Positions 32,419 to 40,907 of a stretch of 64,000 nt of DNA are shown in pieces. Origin of the DNA: Senimuribacter sp049852125. Its GTDB lineage: Bacteria > Bacillota > Clostridia > Peptostreptococcales > Anaerovoracaceae. Position 1 is the first letter of the stretch; each line of letters begins with the position of its first letter. Location: assembly GCF_049852125.1 (NCBI RefSeq), contig NZ_CP187532.1, forward strand, positions 1,798,001 to 1,862,000, written 5' to 3'. The position numbers and the translations under genes were made by a program. The notes under the pieces were generated by a model. It saw only the letters and a list, made by a program, of their open reading frames with translations, made no database searches and was not told where the DNA came from.

Positions 32419-33507
32419 CTATTTCACTGTGACTTCAATAGAATGCAGATTTTTCTTTTCTATCAATCTATTCACTGATTTGGCGTCCGCCGGTTTCATC
32501 AATTTCACGCGTTTTGCGGAAAGCTGCCTGCATAACGCCTGATAGTCCTCCTGTGAGAAGACCTCATACCGGCTTTTATCCATAGAGATAGAAATTCCTT
32601 TTTCTCTAATTCCGAAGACAACTGTTTTGCCTTTCTGAAGTTCTCCCTCATAAAACGCCTCTAGCTGCTGATAAACTCCATTTCCATATTCCTTCACTAC
32701 CGTTGCCAGAATATTCTTTGTCGAATTATTTACCTGTCCCGCGACAAATACATCAGCCCTCGCTATATCAGCTTCGACGGCCACAGAATCAAAAATGCTG
32801 TCTCCACAGGAAAAGATGATCGCCGTACCGTCCTGATACCAAGCTTCGGCCTCTCTCTGTACATCAGCGGCACGTTCCCCCTTCTCGAAGTATTTATAGC
32901 TGATATCAACATACCATCCCTTCTCTGATGCCGCTTGATTTGCTCCCTGAAGAAATCCATAACCGTACCGCTTCATTGGCGAATCGTTGCTTTCAGCCAT
33001 GAATCCCAGCTCGCTATAACCTTCTGTTACGGCGCTGTACCCTGCCATATATCCGGCCTGCAATTCATCAAAAGTAATGGAAACGCAGTTTTCCGCAATA
33101 TCTGTCTTGCCCTGATCATCCACAGGCTTTCCATCCACATAAAGGAAAGTGATACTCTCATACTGCCGCTGCGCTGCGCCAATCACCTTTTCAAAAGCAT
33201 CTCCGCAGCAAACGATAACAGACGCGCCGGCTTCCGCTGCCTGATCAATCTGCATCAGACGGCCGTCGTCAGAATCCTCCTCCGGTTCGTAATATTTAAA
33301 CGATTTTTCATGCTCCTCTGCGTACCGGCGCAAACCCTCCCATGCACGCTGCGTATTGCCTTCATCATCAATCGATACAGTTTCCGATTCTGTGATCATG
33401 GCAATCTCATATTCAGGGGCGTCCTGCGCTTCCTCCGCGCTGCCTCCGCAGGCTGTGGCGCTTACAGCCAAAAATACTGCAAACATAATTATAGCCAATC
33501 GTTTCAT
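32419..33507 (-). CDS. BMP-family substrate-binding lipoprotein
   Basis: A 362-aa lipoprotein. The signal peptide ends in a lipobox with Cys about residue 20 (SATAC), so it is anchored to the outer face of the membrane. The rest is a periplasmic-binding-like fold of the BMP/Med family (DQAAEAGASVIVCCGDAFE, DELQAGYMAGYSAVTEGY). BMP proteins usually bind nucleosides for an ABC importer, but none is adjacent. AGGAGAAC precedes the ATG. It is alone between YgiQ and Nudix. Confidence 0.85.
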   Translation of the reverse strand: MKRLAIIMFAVFLAVSATACGGSAEEAQDAPEYEIAMITESETVSIDDEGNTQRAWEGLRRYAEEHEKSFKYYEPEEDSDDGRLMQIDQAAEAGASVIVCCGDAFEKVIGAAQRQYESITFLYVDGKPVDDQGKTDIAENCVSITFDELQAGYMAGYSAVTEGYSELGFMAESNDSPMKRYGYGFLQGANQAASEKGWYVDISYKYFEKGERAADVQREAEAWYQDGTAIIFSCGDSIFDSVAVEADIARADVFVAGQVNNSTKNILATVVKEYGNGVYQQLEAFYEGELQKGKTVVFGIREKGISISMDKSRYEVFSQEDYQALCRQLSAKRVKLMKPADAKSVNRLIEKKNLHSIEVTVK

Positions 33508-33560
33508 AGAGCGTTCTCCTTCTTATTTCTATTTATATTATACGGTAATACAACGGCTTT

Positions 33561-34196
33561 TTAAAGGCTTTTTTCTCTTTGATCATTCTCCATTACACGA
33601 AGCAGCTGTTCCGTAATTCTTGCCGTCAATCCCCATATGATTCTGCCCTCCACATCGTATATGGGAATATCCCAATCCCCAACTCTCCAAGGGTAATTCT
33701 CATCAATTCCGATCTTCTCAAAGGGGAAATCCTCACTGATCTCTGTATATATTTTCTCAGTCTGTATTTGCGGCTGATGTTTCTTAAAAGCATCCAGCGA
33801 CACAAGAAAAATTTCATCCACTTCCTCAACTGCTAGGCGGGCGTTTTCATAATCCTGCAAGGATATTACGCCCATATAAGTGAACAGAGTATAATTGGCA
33901 TAACCATAGAGAATATCGCCGGGGCCGATCATTTCCACCCGATCCGGAGCGATACCGATTTCTTCAAAGGTCTCCCGCAAAGCGCATTCCGCCGGTTCTT
34001 CGCCCTTCTCCACATGACCGCCCGGAAAGCAAATCTCTCCAGGCTGTGATTTCATAGTTTTAGCTCTCACCTCAAAAAGTAGATGGAGCTTTCCATCCCG
34101 TTCAACCAAAGGAACCAGTACCGAAAAAAAGCGGTGTTTACCGATAGGCTGCGGTTTCCTGTGACGGTATACCCGTCTGATATCATCCAGTGTCAT
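33561..34196 (-). CDS. Nudix hydrolase, CoA pyrophosphatase-like
   Basis: A 211-aa Nudix protein. The Nudix box reads GGHVEKGEEPAECALRETFE followed by EIG, with the catalytic REXXEEXG residues intact. Upstream is the conserved RVYRHRKPQPIGKHRFFSVL segment of the CoA/ADP-ribose pyrophosphatase (YeaB/NudL) branch. The start at 34196 is chosen because GGGAAG lies upstream; the frame has a Met eight codons earlier with no site. It likely hydrolyses CoA or related dinucleotides in the cytosol. Confidence 0.85.
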   Translation of the reverse strand: MTLDDIRRVYRHRKPQPIGKHRFFSVLVPLVERDGKLHLLFEVRAKTMKSQPGEICFPGGHVEKGEEPAECALRETFEEIGIAPDRVEMIGPGDILYGYANYTLFTYMGVISLQDYENARLAVEEVDEIFLVSLDAFKKHQPQIQTEKIYTEISEDFPFEKIGIDENYPWRVGDWDIPIYDVEGRIIWGLTARITEQLLRVMENDQREKSL

Positions 34197-34218
34197 GGCG
34201 TCTACTTCCCTTCTATGC

Positions 34219-34246
34219 AAAAAAATAAGGGGCAGGATTCTGCCCC
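34219..34246 (-). terminator. Terminator after the small P-loop gene
   Basis: GGGGCAG-AATC-CTGCCCC on the minus strand is followed by TTATTTTTTT. It isolates the P-loop gene from the downstream Nudix gene. Confidence 0.88.
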
Positions 34247-34266
34247 AGTGTTTCCGATTGCTTCGA

Positions 34267-34689
34267 TTAGTTCAGCACCTCGTATTCTGAGAAATCTACA
34301 CCGATCATTTCTTCCTTTTCCGCGCTGAGACTAACCACAAAGTTCATGCCGTAATTCTTAGAAATGTTCTTCAGTCTGGTCAGGAACTCTGGAATGTCTC
34401 CCAGTGAGAAATCAGCATGCTTCAAAATGCTGTCAATATAGATCGTCTCAATATCGTGGTCAGAACTAATGATGCCGTAGATAAATCCTATGTATTCATC
34501 ACTATTGGTAATATGTTCATATTCCTCCATACAAACGACTCTGATACGATACTTCAAATCATACATCAACCGTGAATTCTTATTAATAAAGATGATACTG
34601 CCGTTGCTTTTTTCGATCTCGTCATTAGCTAAGTCGATCATCTGTTTCGTCTTTCCTGTTCCTTTATGTCCAATTAATAATTTAACCAT
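34267..34689 (-). CDS. Small P-loop ATPase-like protein
   Basis: A 140-aa protein starting MVKLLIGHKGTGKTKQM, a clear Walker A (GHKGTGKT, residues 7-14), with a Walker B-like ETIYIDSI near 80. Similar short Clostridial proteins are sometimes labelled 'twitching motility PilT', but this one lacks the PilT secretion-ATPase motifs, so that name is misleading. The function is unknown. It is monocistronic with its own terminator, and AGGAC is upstream of the ATG. Confidence 0.75.
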   Translation of the reverse strand: MVKLLIGHKGTGKTKQMIDLANDEIEKSNGSIIFINKNSRLMYDLKYRIRVVCMEEYEHITNSDEYIGFIYGIISSDHDIETIYIDSILKHADFSLGDIPEFLTRLKNISKNYGMNFVVSLSAEKEEMIGVDFSEYEVLN

Positions 34690-34777
34690 TATTATTGTCC
34701 TCCCGTTCTTTTGTTATTAGTGTTATTATACACTACGCGAGCAGTACATTCAATGTTTTTTTTATGAAACCGGCGTC

Positions 34778-35797
34778 CTATCTTTTTCCAAGACGCAGTT
34801 GTCCGCAAGCAGCGTCAATATCCGCGCCAAGTTCTCGCCTGACTGTAGCCGGAATTCCTTTATTTTCCAAAATGCTCTGAAACTCCTTAGCTCTGGCTCT
34901 GCTCACCGTATCGAATCCCGACTGGCTCACTTTATTCAAGGGTATCAGATTCACATGACACAGCATTCCTCGCAGTAGACGGCAAAGCCTATCCGCATCT
35001 TCATCACTGTCATTCACACCGTTGACCATAGTATATTCAAAGGTTATCCGACGTCCAGTCTTTCTCGTATAATCACGGCATGCTTCCAAAAGAACATCTA
35101 CGGGATACTTCTTGTTAACCGGCATCATAGAACCACGAATCTGATCTGTCGTTCCATGGAGAGAAATGGCCAGATTGACCTGTGGAAAATCATCGCTAAA
35201 CCGCTGTATCATTGGGACTAAACCGCAAGTAGATACCGTAATATTGCGCATGCTGATATTAAGACCGTTTTTATCATTGACAATATGCAAAAAAGCCGCT
35301 AAATTTTCGTAGTTATCAAACGGTTCGCCAGTTCCCATCACTACAATATGACGAATTTCTTCACCAGTATCACGCTGTGCTTCAAGCAGCTGAGAAAGGA
35401 TTTCTCCTGGGGTCAAATCGCGTGCCAGACCTTCTCTGGTAGACGCACAAAACCGGCATCCCATCCTGCACCCTGCCTGACTGGATACGCAGATGGAATT
35501 ACCATATTTATACTGCATGAAAACGCTTTCTATCGTATTTCCATCCTCCAGCCGAAAAAGATATTTTCTCGTTCCGTCATTCTTAGACCGCTGCACCTGC
35601 AGAACTTCCAGCCTGCCAATATCGCACTGTTCCGCCAGAAGCTGACGTAAATCCTTCGGCAAATTATTCATTTCATCAAAATCAGTAACGCCTTTATATA
35701 TCCATTTAAAAATCTGCTTCGCTCGAAACTTCGGCTGTCCCAGACGAGCCATCAGTTCCTCCATCTCATAAAGCTGTAAATCCCGCAAGTCAACCAT
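34778..35797 (-). CDS. rlmN: 23S rRNA (adenine-2503-C2)-methyltransferase RlmN
   Basis: A 339-aa radical SAM methylase acting on A2503 of 23S rRNA (and some tRNAs). It has the radical SAM cluster motif CRMGCRFC (C110, C114, C117), MGTGEPFDNYEN, SLHGTTDQIR and a C-terminal catalytic Cys in AACGQL. The start at 35797 (MVDLRDLQ) is preceded by TAGGAGATA; the longer frame upstream lacks a site. It belongs to no clear operon. Confidence 0.95.
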   Translation of the reverse strand: MVDLRDLQLYEMEELMARLGQPKFRAKQIFKWIYKGVTDFDEMNNLPKDLRQLLAEQCDIGRLEVLQVQRSKNDGTRKYLFRLEDGNTIESVFMQYKYGNSICVSSQAGCRMGCRFCASTREGLARDLTPGEILSQLLEAQRDTGEEIRHIVVMGTGEPFDNYENLAAFLHIVNDKNGLNISMRNITVSTCGLVPMIQRFSDDFPQVNLAISLHGTTDQIRGSMMPVNKKYPVDVLLEACRDYTRKTGRRITFEYTMVNGVNDSDEDADRLCRLLRGMLCHVNLIPLNKVSQSGFDTVSRARAKEFQSILENKGIPATVRRELGADIDAACGQLRLGKR

Positions 35798-35883
35798 GCT
35801 GTATCTCCTATCTGCTTCTGTTCCCTTCACGACAACACACATATCTTATCGTTTCACGCTCTTTCTGTCAATAGAAAAAAGAT

Positions 35884-35922
35884 AAAAGGACAAACCGCAG
35901 TCAGTCCGCGATTTATCCTTTT
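35884..35922 (-). terminator. Terminator after the 189-aa lipoprotein gene
   Basis: AAAAGGA...CGCGG on the minus strand pairs with CGG...TCCTTTT around an 8-nt loop, followed by ATCTTTTTTC. It lies 14 nt past the lipoprotein stop. Confidence 0.8.
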
Positions 35923-35935
35923 ATTTCAAGAGCTT

Positions 35936-36505
35936 TTAAAAATATGAGGTTTTATGTATATGTACATACGTTCCGTTTCCATCGACTTCTGTTTCATTAA
36001 GCGGCAAGGTAAAAACTCCCATTCCATTTTTATTTTCTATGTCATTATACATTTCGATCACACTATCCGCCAGAAAAAATGAGCCGTTAACATCATATTC
36101 AATGTTGTTCTTATCTCTAACCCAATAAGCTATATTTCCAAAGAAGCTCTCATCCCTGTTCTCAAAACTCCTAATCTCCACTAATTTGATTTCACTTATT
36201 TGCCACTCATGATTCTCTCCCTGCGTAATGGCAATAAAATTTAATTGTAATTTATTATTTTCCAATGGAACAGATAGTATCCTATAGGAAGATAGGGTTT
36301 CATCAATTTGTGCTTTCTGAAAGCGCTTCTCTACTTCGTTTACCGCTAAACCGTTTAGCTTCGAATAGGCTTCAGTCAGCTCAGCATAACTCATTTCATT
36401 ACTAGTTAACTGTTTAACTTCCTGCAGCTGATCCTCCTGCTTATCACAGCTGTATAAAACACAACTCGCTAAACAACATATAATTATTATTAGAATTTTT
36501 TTCAT
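35936..36505 (-). CDS. Hypothetical lipoprotein
   Basis: A 189-aa protein with a signal peptide and lipobox LYSC (Cys 20), so it is an exported lipoprotein. The mature part has a polar helix and a mixed alpha/beta region (WQISEIKLVEIRS, IAYWVRDKNN); I recognise no family. It has its own promoter with two direct repeats just upstream (36607-36640) and its own terminator, so it is a single-gene unit that may be switched by a dedicated activator. Confidence 0.75.
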   Translation of the reverse strand: MKKILIIIICCLASCVLYSCDKQEDQLQEVKQLTSNEMSYAELTEAYSKLNGLAVNEVEKRFQKAQIDETLSSYRILSVPLENNKLQLNFIAITQGENHEWQISEIKLVEIRSFENRDESFFGNIAYWVRDKNNIEYDVNGSFFLADSVIEMYNDIENKNGMGVFTLPLNETEVDGNGTYVHIHKTSYF

Positions 36506-36571
36506 AATCTCACCTATTGAATTCTTTCTTTATATTGAAATATCATATTCTCAAAATTATTTTCTATTTAG

Positions 36572-36600
36572 ATTATACTATTTAATTAAAAAATCAGCAA
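36572..36600 (-). promoter_or_regulatory. Promoter of the 189-aa lipoprotein gene
   Basis: On the minus strand TTGCTG (36595-36600), a 17-nt spacer and TATAAT (36572-36577) lie 66 nt upstream of the start codon. The weak -35 and the adjacent direct repeats suggest an activated promoter. Confidence 0.65.
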
Positions 36601-36606
36601 CTACAA

Positions 36607-36640
36607 TGCGAAAAACGGGCGATTTTTGCGAAAAACGGGC
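36607..36640. repeat. Two 14-bp direct repeats upstream of the lipoprotein promoter
   Basis: TGCGAAAAACGGGC occurs at 36607-36620 and 36627-36640, exactly 20 bp apart, with a degenerate third copy at the next period (TACGAATTTT). On the minus strand they read GCCCGTTTTTCGCA and end 6 bp before the -35. Such spacing and placement resemble LytTR-type response-regulator sites, though the core only partly matches. Confidence 0.6.
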
Positions 36641-36772
36641 ACTTTGTACGAATTTTCACTTTTCTTAAGCGCTATAGCTAACTTTCAACCACCTGGTATT
36701 CCTAATTGAAGTAACTTTAAAATCTCACTTCGCGTCTAAGATGGACACCCCTAATAATGGTTTTCACATTAT

Positions 36773-36808
36773 AAAAGGGCTTTGCACATAAATTTGTGCA
36801 AAGCCCTT
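36773..36808 (-). terminator. Terminator after ileS
   Basis: A perfect 14-bp stem, AAGGGCTTTGCACA with TGTGCAAAGCCCTT, around a 6-nt loop, followed by TTTTAT on the minus strand. It is 19 nt past the ileS stop. Confidence 0.92.
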
Positions 36809-36826
36809 CACTTTTTCCTAACTCTA

Positions 36827-39800
36827 TTATACTCGTTCCACACCGATACCAGTCTTGTGACCGTTGAGGTCATAAGTTTCCAGTCCCGAAGCTTCTTCCA
36901 CAGAAACTGCCAGCGTCTCTTTTTTGATATAATCGCAGAAAGTATCCACTGCAGCCTTGACATCAGCGTCCGCTTCTACGAAGATTTTGATGTTGTCCAT
37001 CATCTCGTAGTCCTTTGCCTTACGCATCTGCTGCACCTTGGAAATCAGCTCTCTGGCAAGACCTTCCGTAGCCAGCTCCGGTGTAACAGTAGTGTCCAGA
37101 ATGGTAAACACGTTATTTTCCATGGCGACCGCGAAGCCTTCCTTAGCGTTGATACGAACGTCTACAAAATCCTTCTGAATTTCAACTTCTTCACCGTCTA
37201 AATTCAGCGTCATAGAACCTGCCTCCAGACGCGCTACCACATCGGCTGCGTTTTCTTTCGCGAGGGCTGCGCCGAAGGCTTTGATATTCTTGCCCAGCAC
37301 CGGTCCAGCTACCTTGAAATTCGGCTTTAAGGTGAAGTTCATATATTGGTCAAGCTCGGCGGCAAACACCACTTCCTTGACATTGAGTTCTTCCATAATC
37401 AGCGGCGTCAAATCCTCGATAACTGCCTGGTACTTACCGTCCACCAGAATTTCGGAAAGCGGCTGTCTTACCTTGATTCTTTCCTTTTCTCTGGTGCCTC
37501 TGCCAAGCGCAACCAGGGTTCTAACGAGATCCATTCTCTCCTCGACCTTTTTATCGATGAGGCTTTCGTCTGCTTTCGGGAAGTATGCCACATGCACAGT
37601 TTCTTCTCCGGTCAGATTGGTATAGATTTCATCGGACAGGAATGGCGCGATTGGGGCGATCAGCTTGGCTGTGCCAACCAGCACTTCGTAAGTGGTGGCG
37701 TATACGCTCTTTTTGTCCTCTGTCATGTCTTCCGCGTAAAATCTTCTTCTCGCACGTCTGATGTACCAGTTGGACAAATCCTCCGCCACAAAGTCGGTGA
37801 TGGCTCTTACCGTCTTCATGTGATCGTAATGATCCATATAGTCGGTCACGTCTTTCACCAGCTGGTTGTATTTGGAAAGAATCCATCTGTCCAGTTCTGG
37901 TCTCTTGTCGTATGCTACAGACAGCGCTGCGGCGTCCACATCGTCCTGATTGGAATACAATACGAAGAAATTGTATACGTTTTTCAAAGTGCCGAAGAAC
38001 TTGCTGACAACATCGATGAGTCCGTCCTCGTCAAACTTGGTCGGCGTCCATGCCGGTGACACAGAAAGCAAATACCAGCGTGTCGCGTCAGCGCCGTATT
38101 TGTCAAAGAGTTCAAACGGTGAAACCGTATTGCCTCTGGACTTACTCATCTTCTTGCCCTCTTTATCCAGAATCAGGTCGTTGACCAGTACGTTCTTGTA
38201 CGGCGCTCTGCCTTTGATAAAGGTGGAAATTGCCATCAGGGAATAGAACCAGCCTCTGGTCTGGTCGATTCCCTCACAGATAAAGTCTGCCGGGAACAGC
38301 TTTTCCTCGAAGATGTCTTTGTTTTCAAACGGATAGTGCCACTGTGCGAACGGCATCGCGCCAGAGTCGAACCAGCAGTCCATGACCTCCGGAATTCTAG
38401 TCATCGGCTTGCCACAGTGCGGACAGGTGATATGCACGTCGTCCACATACGGTCTGTGCAGCTCGATGGAAGTGTCAATGTCTTCGATGGCTTTTTCCGC
38501 CAGCTCCGCGCGACTTCCGATGCATTCCAGATGACCGCATTCGCATCTCCAGATTGGAATCGGCGTACCCCAGTATCTGGAACGAGAAATCGCCCAGTCC
38601 TTTACTTCTGCCAACCAGTTGCCGAACCGCTTTTCACCGACGAATTCAGGGAACCAGTTGACCGTATTGTTATTGGCAACAAGCTGGTCTTTCAGCTTGC
38701 TCATTTCGATATACCAGCTCGGTTTTGCATAGTACACAAGCGGTGTGCTGCAACGCCAGCAGTGTGGATAGTTGTGCTCCAGCTTCGTTTTCGCAAAGAT
38801 CTTGTTCTCGCCAGCCAGATATTTGATGATATCCACGTCAAGACCATCTTCCATAACAAAGCGTCCCGCCCACGGTGTCTCGGTATAGCAGCCTCTCTCG
38901 TCTACCGGCTGCAGCATCGGCAAGTTATACTTGCGACCGCACTGATAGTCGTCTTCACCGAATGCCGGCGCAGTGTGTACGATACCAGTACCGTCTTCTA
39001 CGGAAACGTAATCCATGCAGGTCACGAAAAATGCTTTCTTGCCGCCTTCCGGCTTTACAAAAGGCATCAGCTGTTCGTATTCGATATACTCCAGCGCGCT
39101 GCCCTTCATTTCTTCCAAGATTTCGTATGTGCCCTCGCCCAATACTTTATCCGCAAGCGCTTTCGCAACATAGAATACATTGCCCGCTTCTTCACCTTCA
39201 TTCATCTTTGCTTTGATATAGTCGATATCAGGACCGACGGTCAGCACGGTGTTGGACGCCAGTGTCCAAGGGGTCGTGGTCCATGCCAGGAAATATTCGT
39301 TGTCCGCGTCTTTCCGCTTGAATTTGCAGACTAGGGTGTTGACCTTGACTTCTTTGTAGCCCTGGGCTACTTCGTGAGAAGCAAGTCCGGTTCCGCATCT
39401 CGGACAGTACGGCAGAATCTTGTGTCCCTCGTAAATCAGTCCGGCTTTGAAAAATTCTTTTAAAATCCACCAGCAGGACTCAATATAATTGTTATCCAGT
39501 GTAATATACGGATTGTCCAGATCTACCAGATAGCCCATTCTTTCCGTCATCTCTCTCCACATATCGGTATAAGTGAAAACGGATTCCTTACACTTCTGGT
39601 TGAATTCTTTGATGCCGTATTTCTCAATGTCCTGTTTGCCGCTCATGCCAAGCTGCTTTTCGACTTCGATTTCTACCGGCAGACCGTGGGTATCCCAGCC
39701 AGCTTTTCTGTTGACCTGATATCCCTGCATGGTCTTGTAGCGGCAGATAGAATCCTTCAGGGTTCTCGCCATCACATGGTGAATGCCCGGCTTTCCGTTT

Positions 39801-39946
39801 GCGGTCGGAGGACCTTCAAAGAATACGAATTTCTCGCCGTCTTCTCTGGCGCTGACACACTTATGCAGCAGGTCTTCTTTCTTCCACTTTTCGACCTGTT
39901 CGTTCTGTACCTGTGCTACAGGCTTGTCAGATAATTTTTTGAACAT
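36827..39946 (-). CDS. ileS: Isoleucyl-tRNA synthetase, eukaryote-like (type 2)
   Basis: A 1,039-aa class I synthetase that charges tRNA-Ile and edits Val. The HIGH region reads GPPTANGKPGIHH and the KMSKS loop KKMSKSRGN (about residue 606). The PxxANGxPGIHH form and the length over 1,000 aa mark the IleRS2 branch shared with eukaryotes, whereas the common bacterial form has GPPYANG. IleRS2 enzymes are often insensitive to mupirocin. A zinc-ribbon-like CPHCGKP is present near residue 498. It is expressed from an Ile T-box leader and has its own terminator. Confidence 0.96.
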   Translation of the reverse strand: MFKKLSDKPVAQVQNEQVEKWKKEDLLHKCVSAREDGEKFVFFEGPPTANGKPGIHHVMARTLKDSICRYKTMQGYQVNRKAGWDTHGLPVEIEVEKQLGMSGKQDIEKYGIKEFNQKCKESVFTYTDMWREMTERMGYLVDLDNPYITLDNNYIESCWWILKEFFKAGLIYEGHKILPYCPRCGTGLASHEVAQGYKEVKVNTLVCKFKRKDADNEYFLAWTTTPWTLASNTVLTVGPDIDYIKAKMNEGEEAGNVFYVAKALADKVLGEGTYEILEEMKGSALEYIEYEQLMPFVKPEGGKKAFFVTCMDYVSVEDGTGIVHTAPAFGEDDYQCGRKYNLPMLQPVDERGCYTETPWAGRFVMEDGLDVDIIKYLAGENKIFAKTKLEHNYPHCWRCSTPLVYYAKPSWYIEMSKLKDQLVANNNTVNWFPEFVGEKRFGNWLAEVKDWAISRSRYWGTPIPIWRCECGHLECIGSRAELAEKAIEDIDTSIELHRPYVDDVHITCPHCGKPMTRIPEVMDCWFDSGAMPFAQWHYPFENKDIFEEKLFPADFICEGIDQTRGWFYSLMAISTFIKGRAPYKNVLVNDLILDKEGKKMSKSRGNTVSPFELFDKYGADATRWYLLSVSPAWTPTKFDEDGLIDVVSKFFGTLKNVYNFFVLYSNQDDVDAAALSVAYDKRPELDRWILSKYNQLVKDVTDYMDHYDHMKTVRAITDFVAEDLSNWYIRRARRRFYAEDMTEDKKSVYATTYEVLVGTAKLIAPIAPFLSDEIYTNLTGEETVHVAYFPKADESLIDKKVEERMDLVRTLVALGRGTREKERIKVRQPLSEILVDGKYQAVIEDLTPLIMEELNVKEVVFAAELDQYMNFTLKPNFKVAGPVLGKNIKAFGAALAKENAADVVARLEAGSMTLNLDGEEVEIQKDFVDVRINAKEGFAVAMENNVFTILDTTVTPELATEGLARELISKVQQMRKAKDYEMMDNIKIFVEADADVKAAVDTFCDYIKKETLAVSVEEASGLETYDLNGHKTGIGVERV

Positions 39947-40035
39947 GTATTTCTACTTCCTTTCTACTTTTTCCAGGTTTGGGGTATTAAGAATTTCGCC
40001 GTAGGTTTCTACCAATCAGCTCTCGCTGTCGCTCT

Positions 40036-40262
40036 GCTTCTTGGGAAACCCTCGCGTTTTGAGCGCCTATCCCGATTTGTCCGCAAATCGACGGAAGGCG
40101 CCATACAGGAATTGCCCGGCTTCAGCCGGAATGCAATTCTTCAGTTCCTACCATCGATTTCTTGGGAGACCTAACCACATTTGCTGCGCAAATGTATGGT
40201 AGGTCCCCTGCCAGGATTGCAGTGCTTTAGCACGTAGCAATCCACGGCTCAGAAATCGGGTT
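40036..40262 (-). repeat. Tandem pair of structured hairpin modules in the ileS leader
   Basis: Between the T-box terminator and the ileS start lies about 300 nt of non-coding sequence. It holds two modules of 121-bp period, marked by TTCTTGGGA at 40038 and 40159. Each has a long bulged hairpin (CGATTTG/CAAATCG inside GGCGCC; CATTTGC/GCAAATG inside ACCTACC/GGTTAGGT). A shorter hairpin accompanies it (GAATTGC...GCAATTC with CCGGCT/AGCCGG; GGATTGC...GCAATCC with GTGCT/AGCAC). The first bases after the T-box (GACCTAACC) could compete for GGTTAGGTC. No protein is encoded. Confidence 0.7.
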
Positions 40263-40268
40263 AGGTCA

Positions 40269-40509
40269 TAAAAAAATCCCCAACCAGAAATCATATTTCC
40301 GATTAGGGACGATTCAATCTAAACCGCGGTACCACCCTAGTTGCTACCTCTATCAAGGCGCCTCTCATTAAAGTGTCAGACTCCGGAGTGATCTTCGCTT
40401 GCGGCCTCACCGACTGTCTCTCATCAAATGACAATCTCTCTGTAAGGGTATTACGCCGGGCTACTGGTTCCTTCAACGTCTGATATAAAGTTTTATTTAT
40501 ATACCCAAA
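40269..40509 (-). ncRNA. Isoleucine T-box leader with terminator
   Basis: A minus-strand T-box. It has AACCAGTAGCCC in stem I, GTCGGTGAGGCCGC, a specifier loop AAGATCAC (codon ATC, Ile), and the antiterminator bulge AGGGTGGTACCGCGG (about 40323-40339). The terminator is CCCTAATCGGAAAT-ATG-ATTTCTGGTTGGGG followed by TTTTTTT (about 40269-40309). It controls ileS by uncharged tRNA-Ile. Confidence 0.95.
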
Positions 40510-40510
40510 T

Positions 40511-40539
40511 ATTTTATCATTATTTGTTCTGATTTGCAA
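40511..40539 (-). promoter_or_regulatory. Promoter of the ileS T-box transcript
   Basis: TTGCAA (40534-40539), a 17-nt spacer and TAAAAT (40511-40516) on the minus strand lie just upstream of the T-box. Confidence 0.75.
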
Positions 40540-40635
40540 GAAAAAAATAGTTGAAAGAGTTACAATTTTAGAGAATTTCCAACTCTTTTCTTATCATTAC
40601 AGATTAAAGAAATAAAAGTTTTTTAAACAGACCCC

Positions 40636-40664
40636 TTCGCAAAGGAATCCTTTTGTGGTAAAAT
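40636..40664 (+). promoter_or_regulatory. Promoter of the small membrane protein gene
   Basis: TTCGCA (40636-40641), a 17-nt spacer and TAAAAT (40659-40664) lie 30 nt before the ATG. Confidence 0.6.
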
Positions 40665-40693
40665 CTAAACAAGCAATTAAGGAGGTAGAGATT

Positions 40694-40888
40694 ATGCCGT
40701 TGATGATTTTGGGACTGGTCTTTGTCGTAGGACTTTTCATATTCTATTTGGCCAGCACGCAGGGAGGCCGGGATAAATCCCAGAAGCAGCAGAAAAAAGA
40801 CAGTGGATTGCAACGGGATGAAAATGTAATCTTCCTGCCTAACGATGTAGAACGCGCGAAAGAGCGCCATCGAAAAAATCGCCACTAA
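40694..40888 (+). CDS. Small single-pass membrane protein
   Basis: A 64-aa protein. One hydrophobic helix (about 3-21, LMILGLVFVVGLFIFYLA) is followed by a basic, Gln/Lys-rich cytoplasmic tail. The start at 40694 (MPLMILG) has AAGGAGG at 8 nt; the frame begins 13 codons earlier without a site. I do not recognise a family. It is a one-gene unit with its own promoter and the hairpin at 40908-40947 downstream. Confidence 0.65.
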   Translation: MPLMILGLVFVVGLFIFYLASTQGGRDKSQKQQKKDSGLQRDENVIFLPNDVERAKERHRKNRH

Positions 40889-40907
40889 TATGACATGAAA
40901 TTGAACG

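Noticed and set aside
34267..34689. Twitching motility ATPase PilT
   Set aside because: Too short (140 aa) and without the Asp and His boxes of PilT; only the Walker motifs are shared.
38336..39334. A 332-codon open frame on the plus strand inside ileS
   Set aside because: It lies wholly antisense to the well-conserved ileS frame, has no ribosome-binding site and no recognisable domain.
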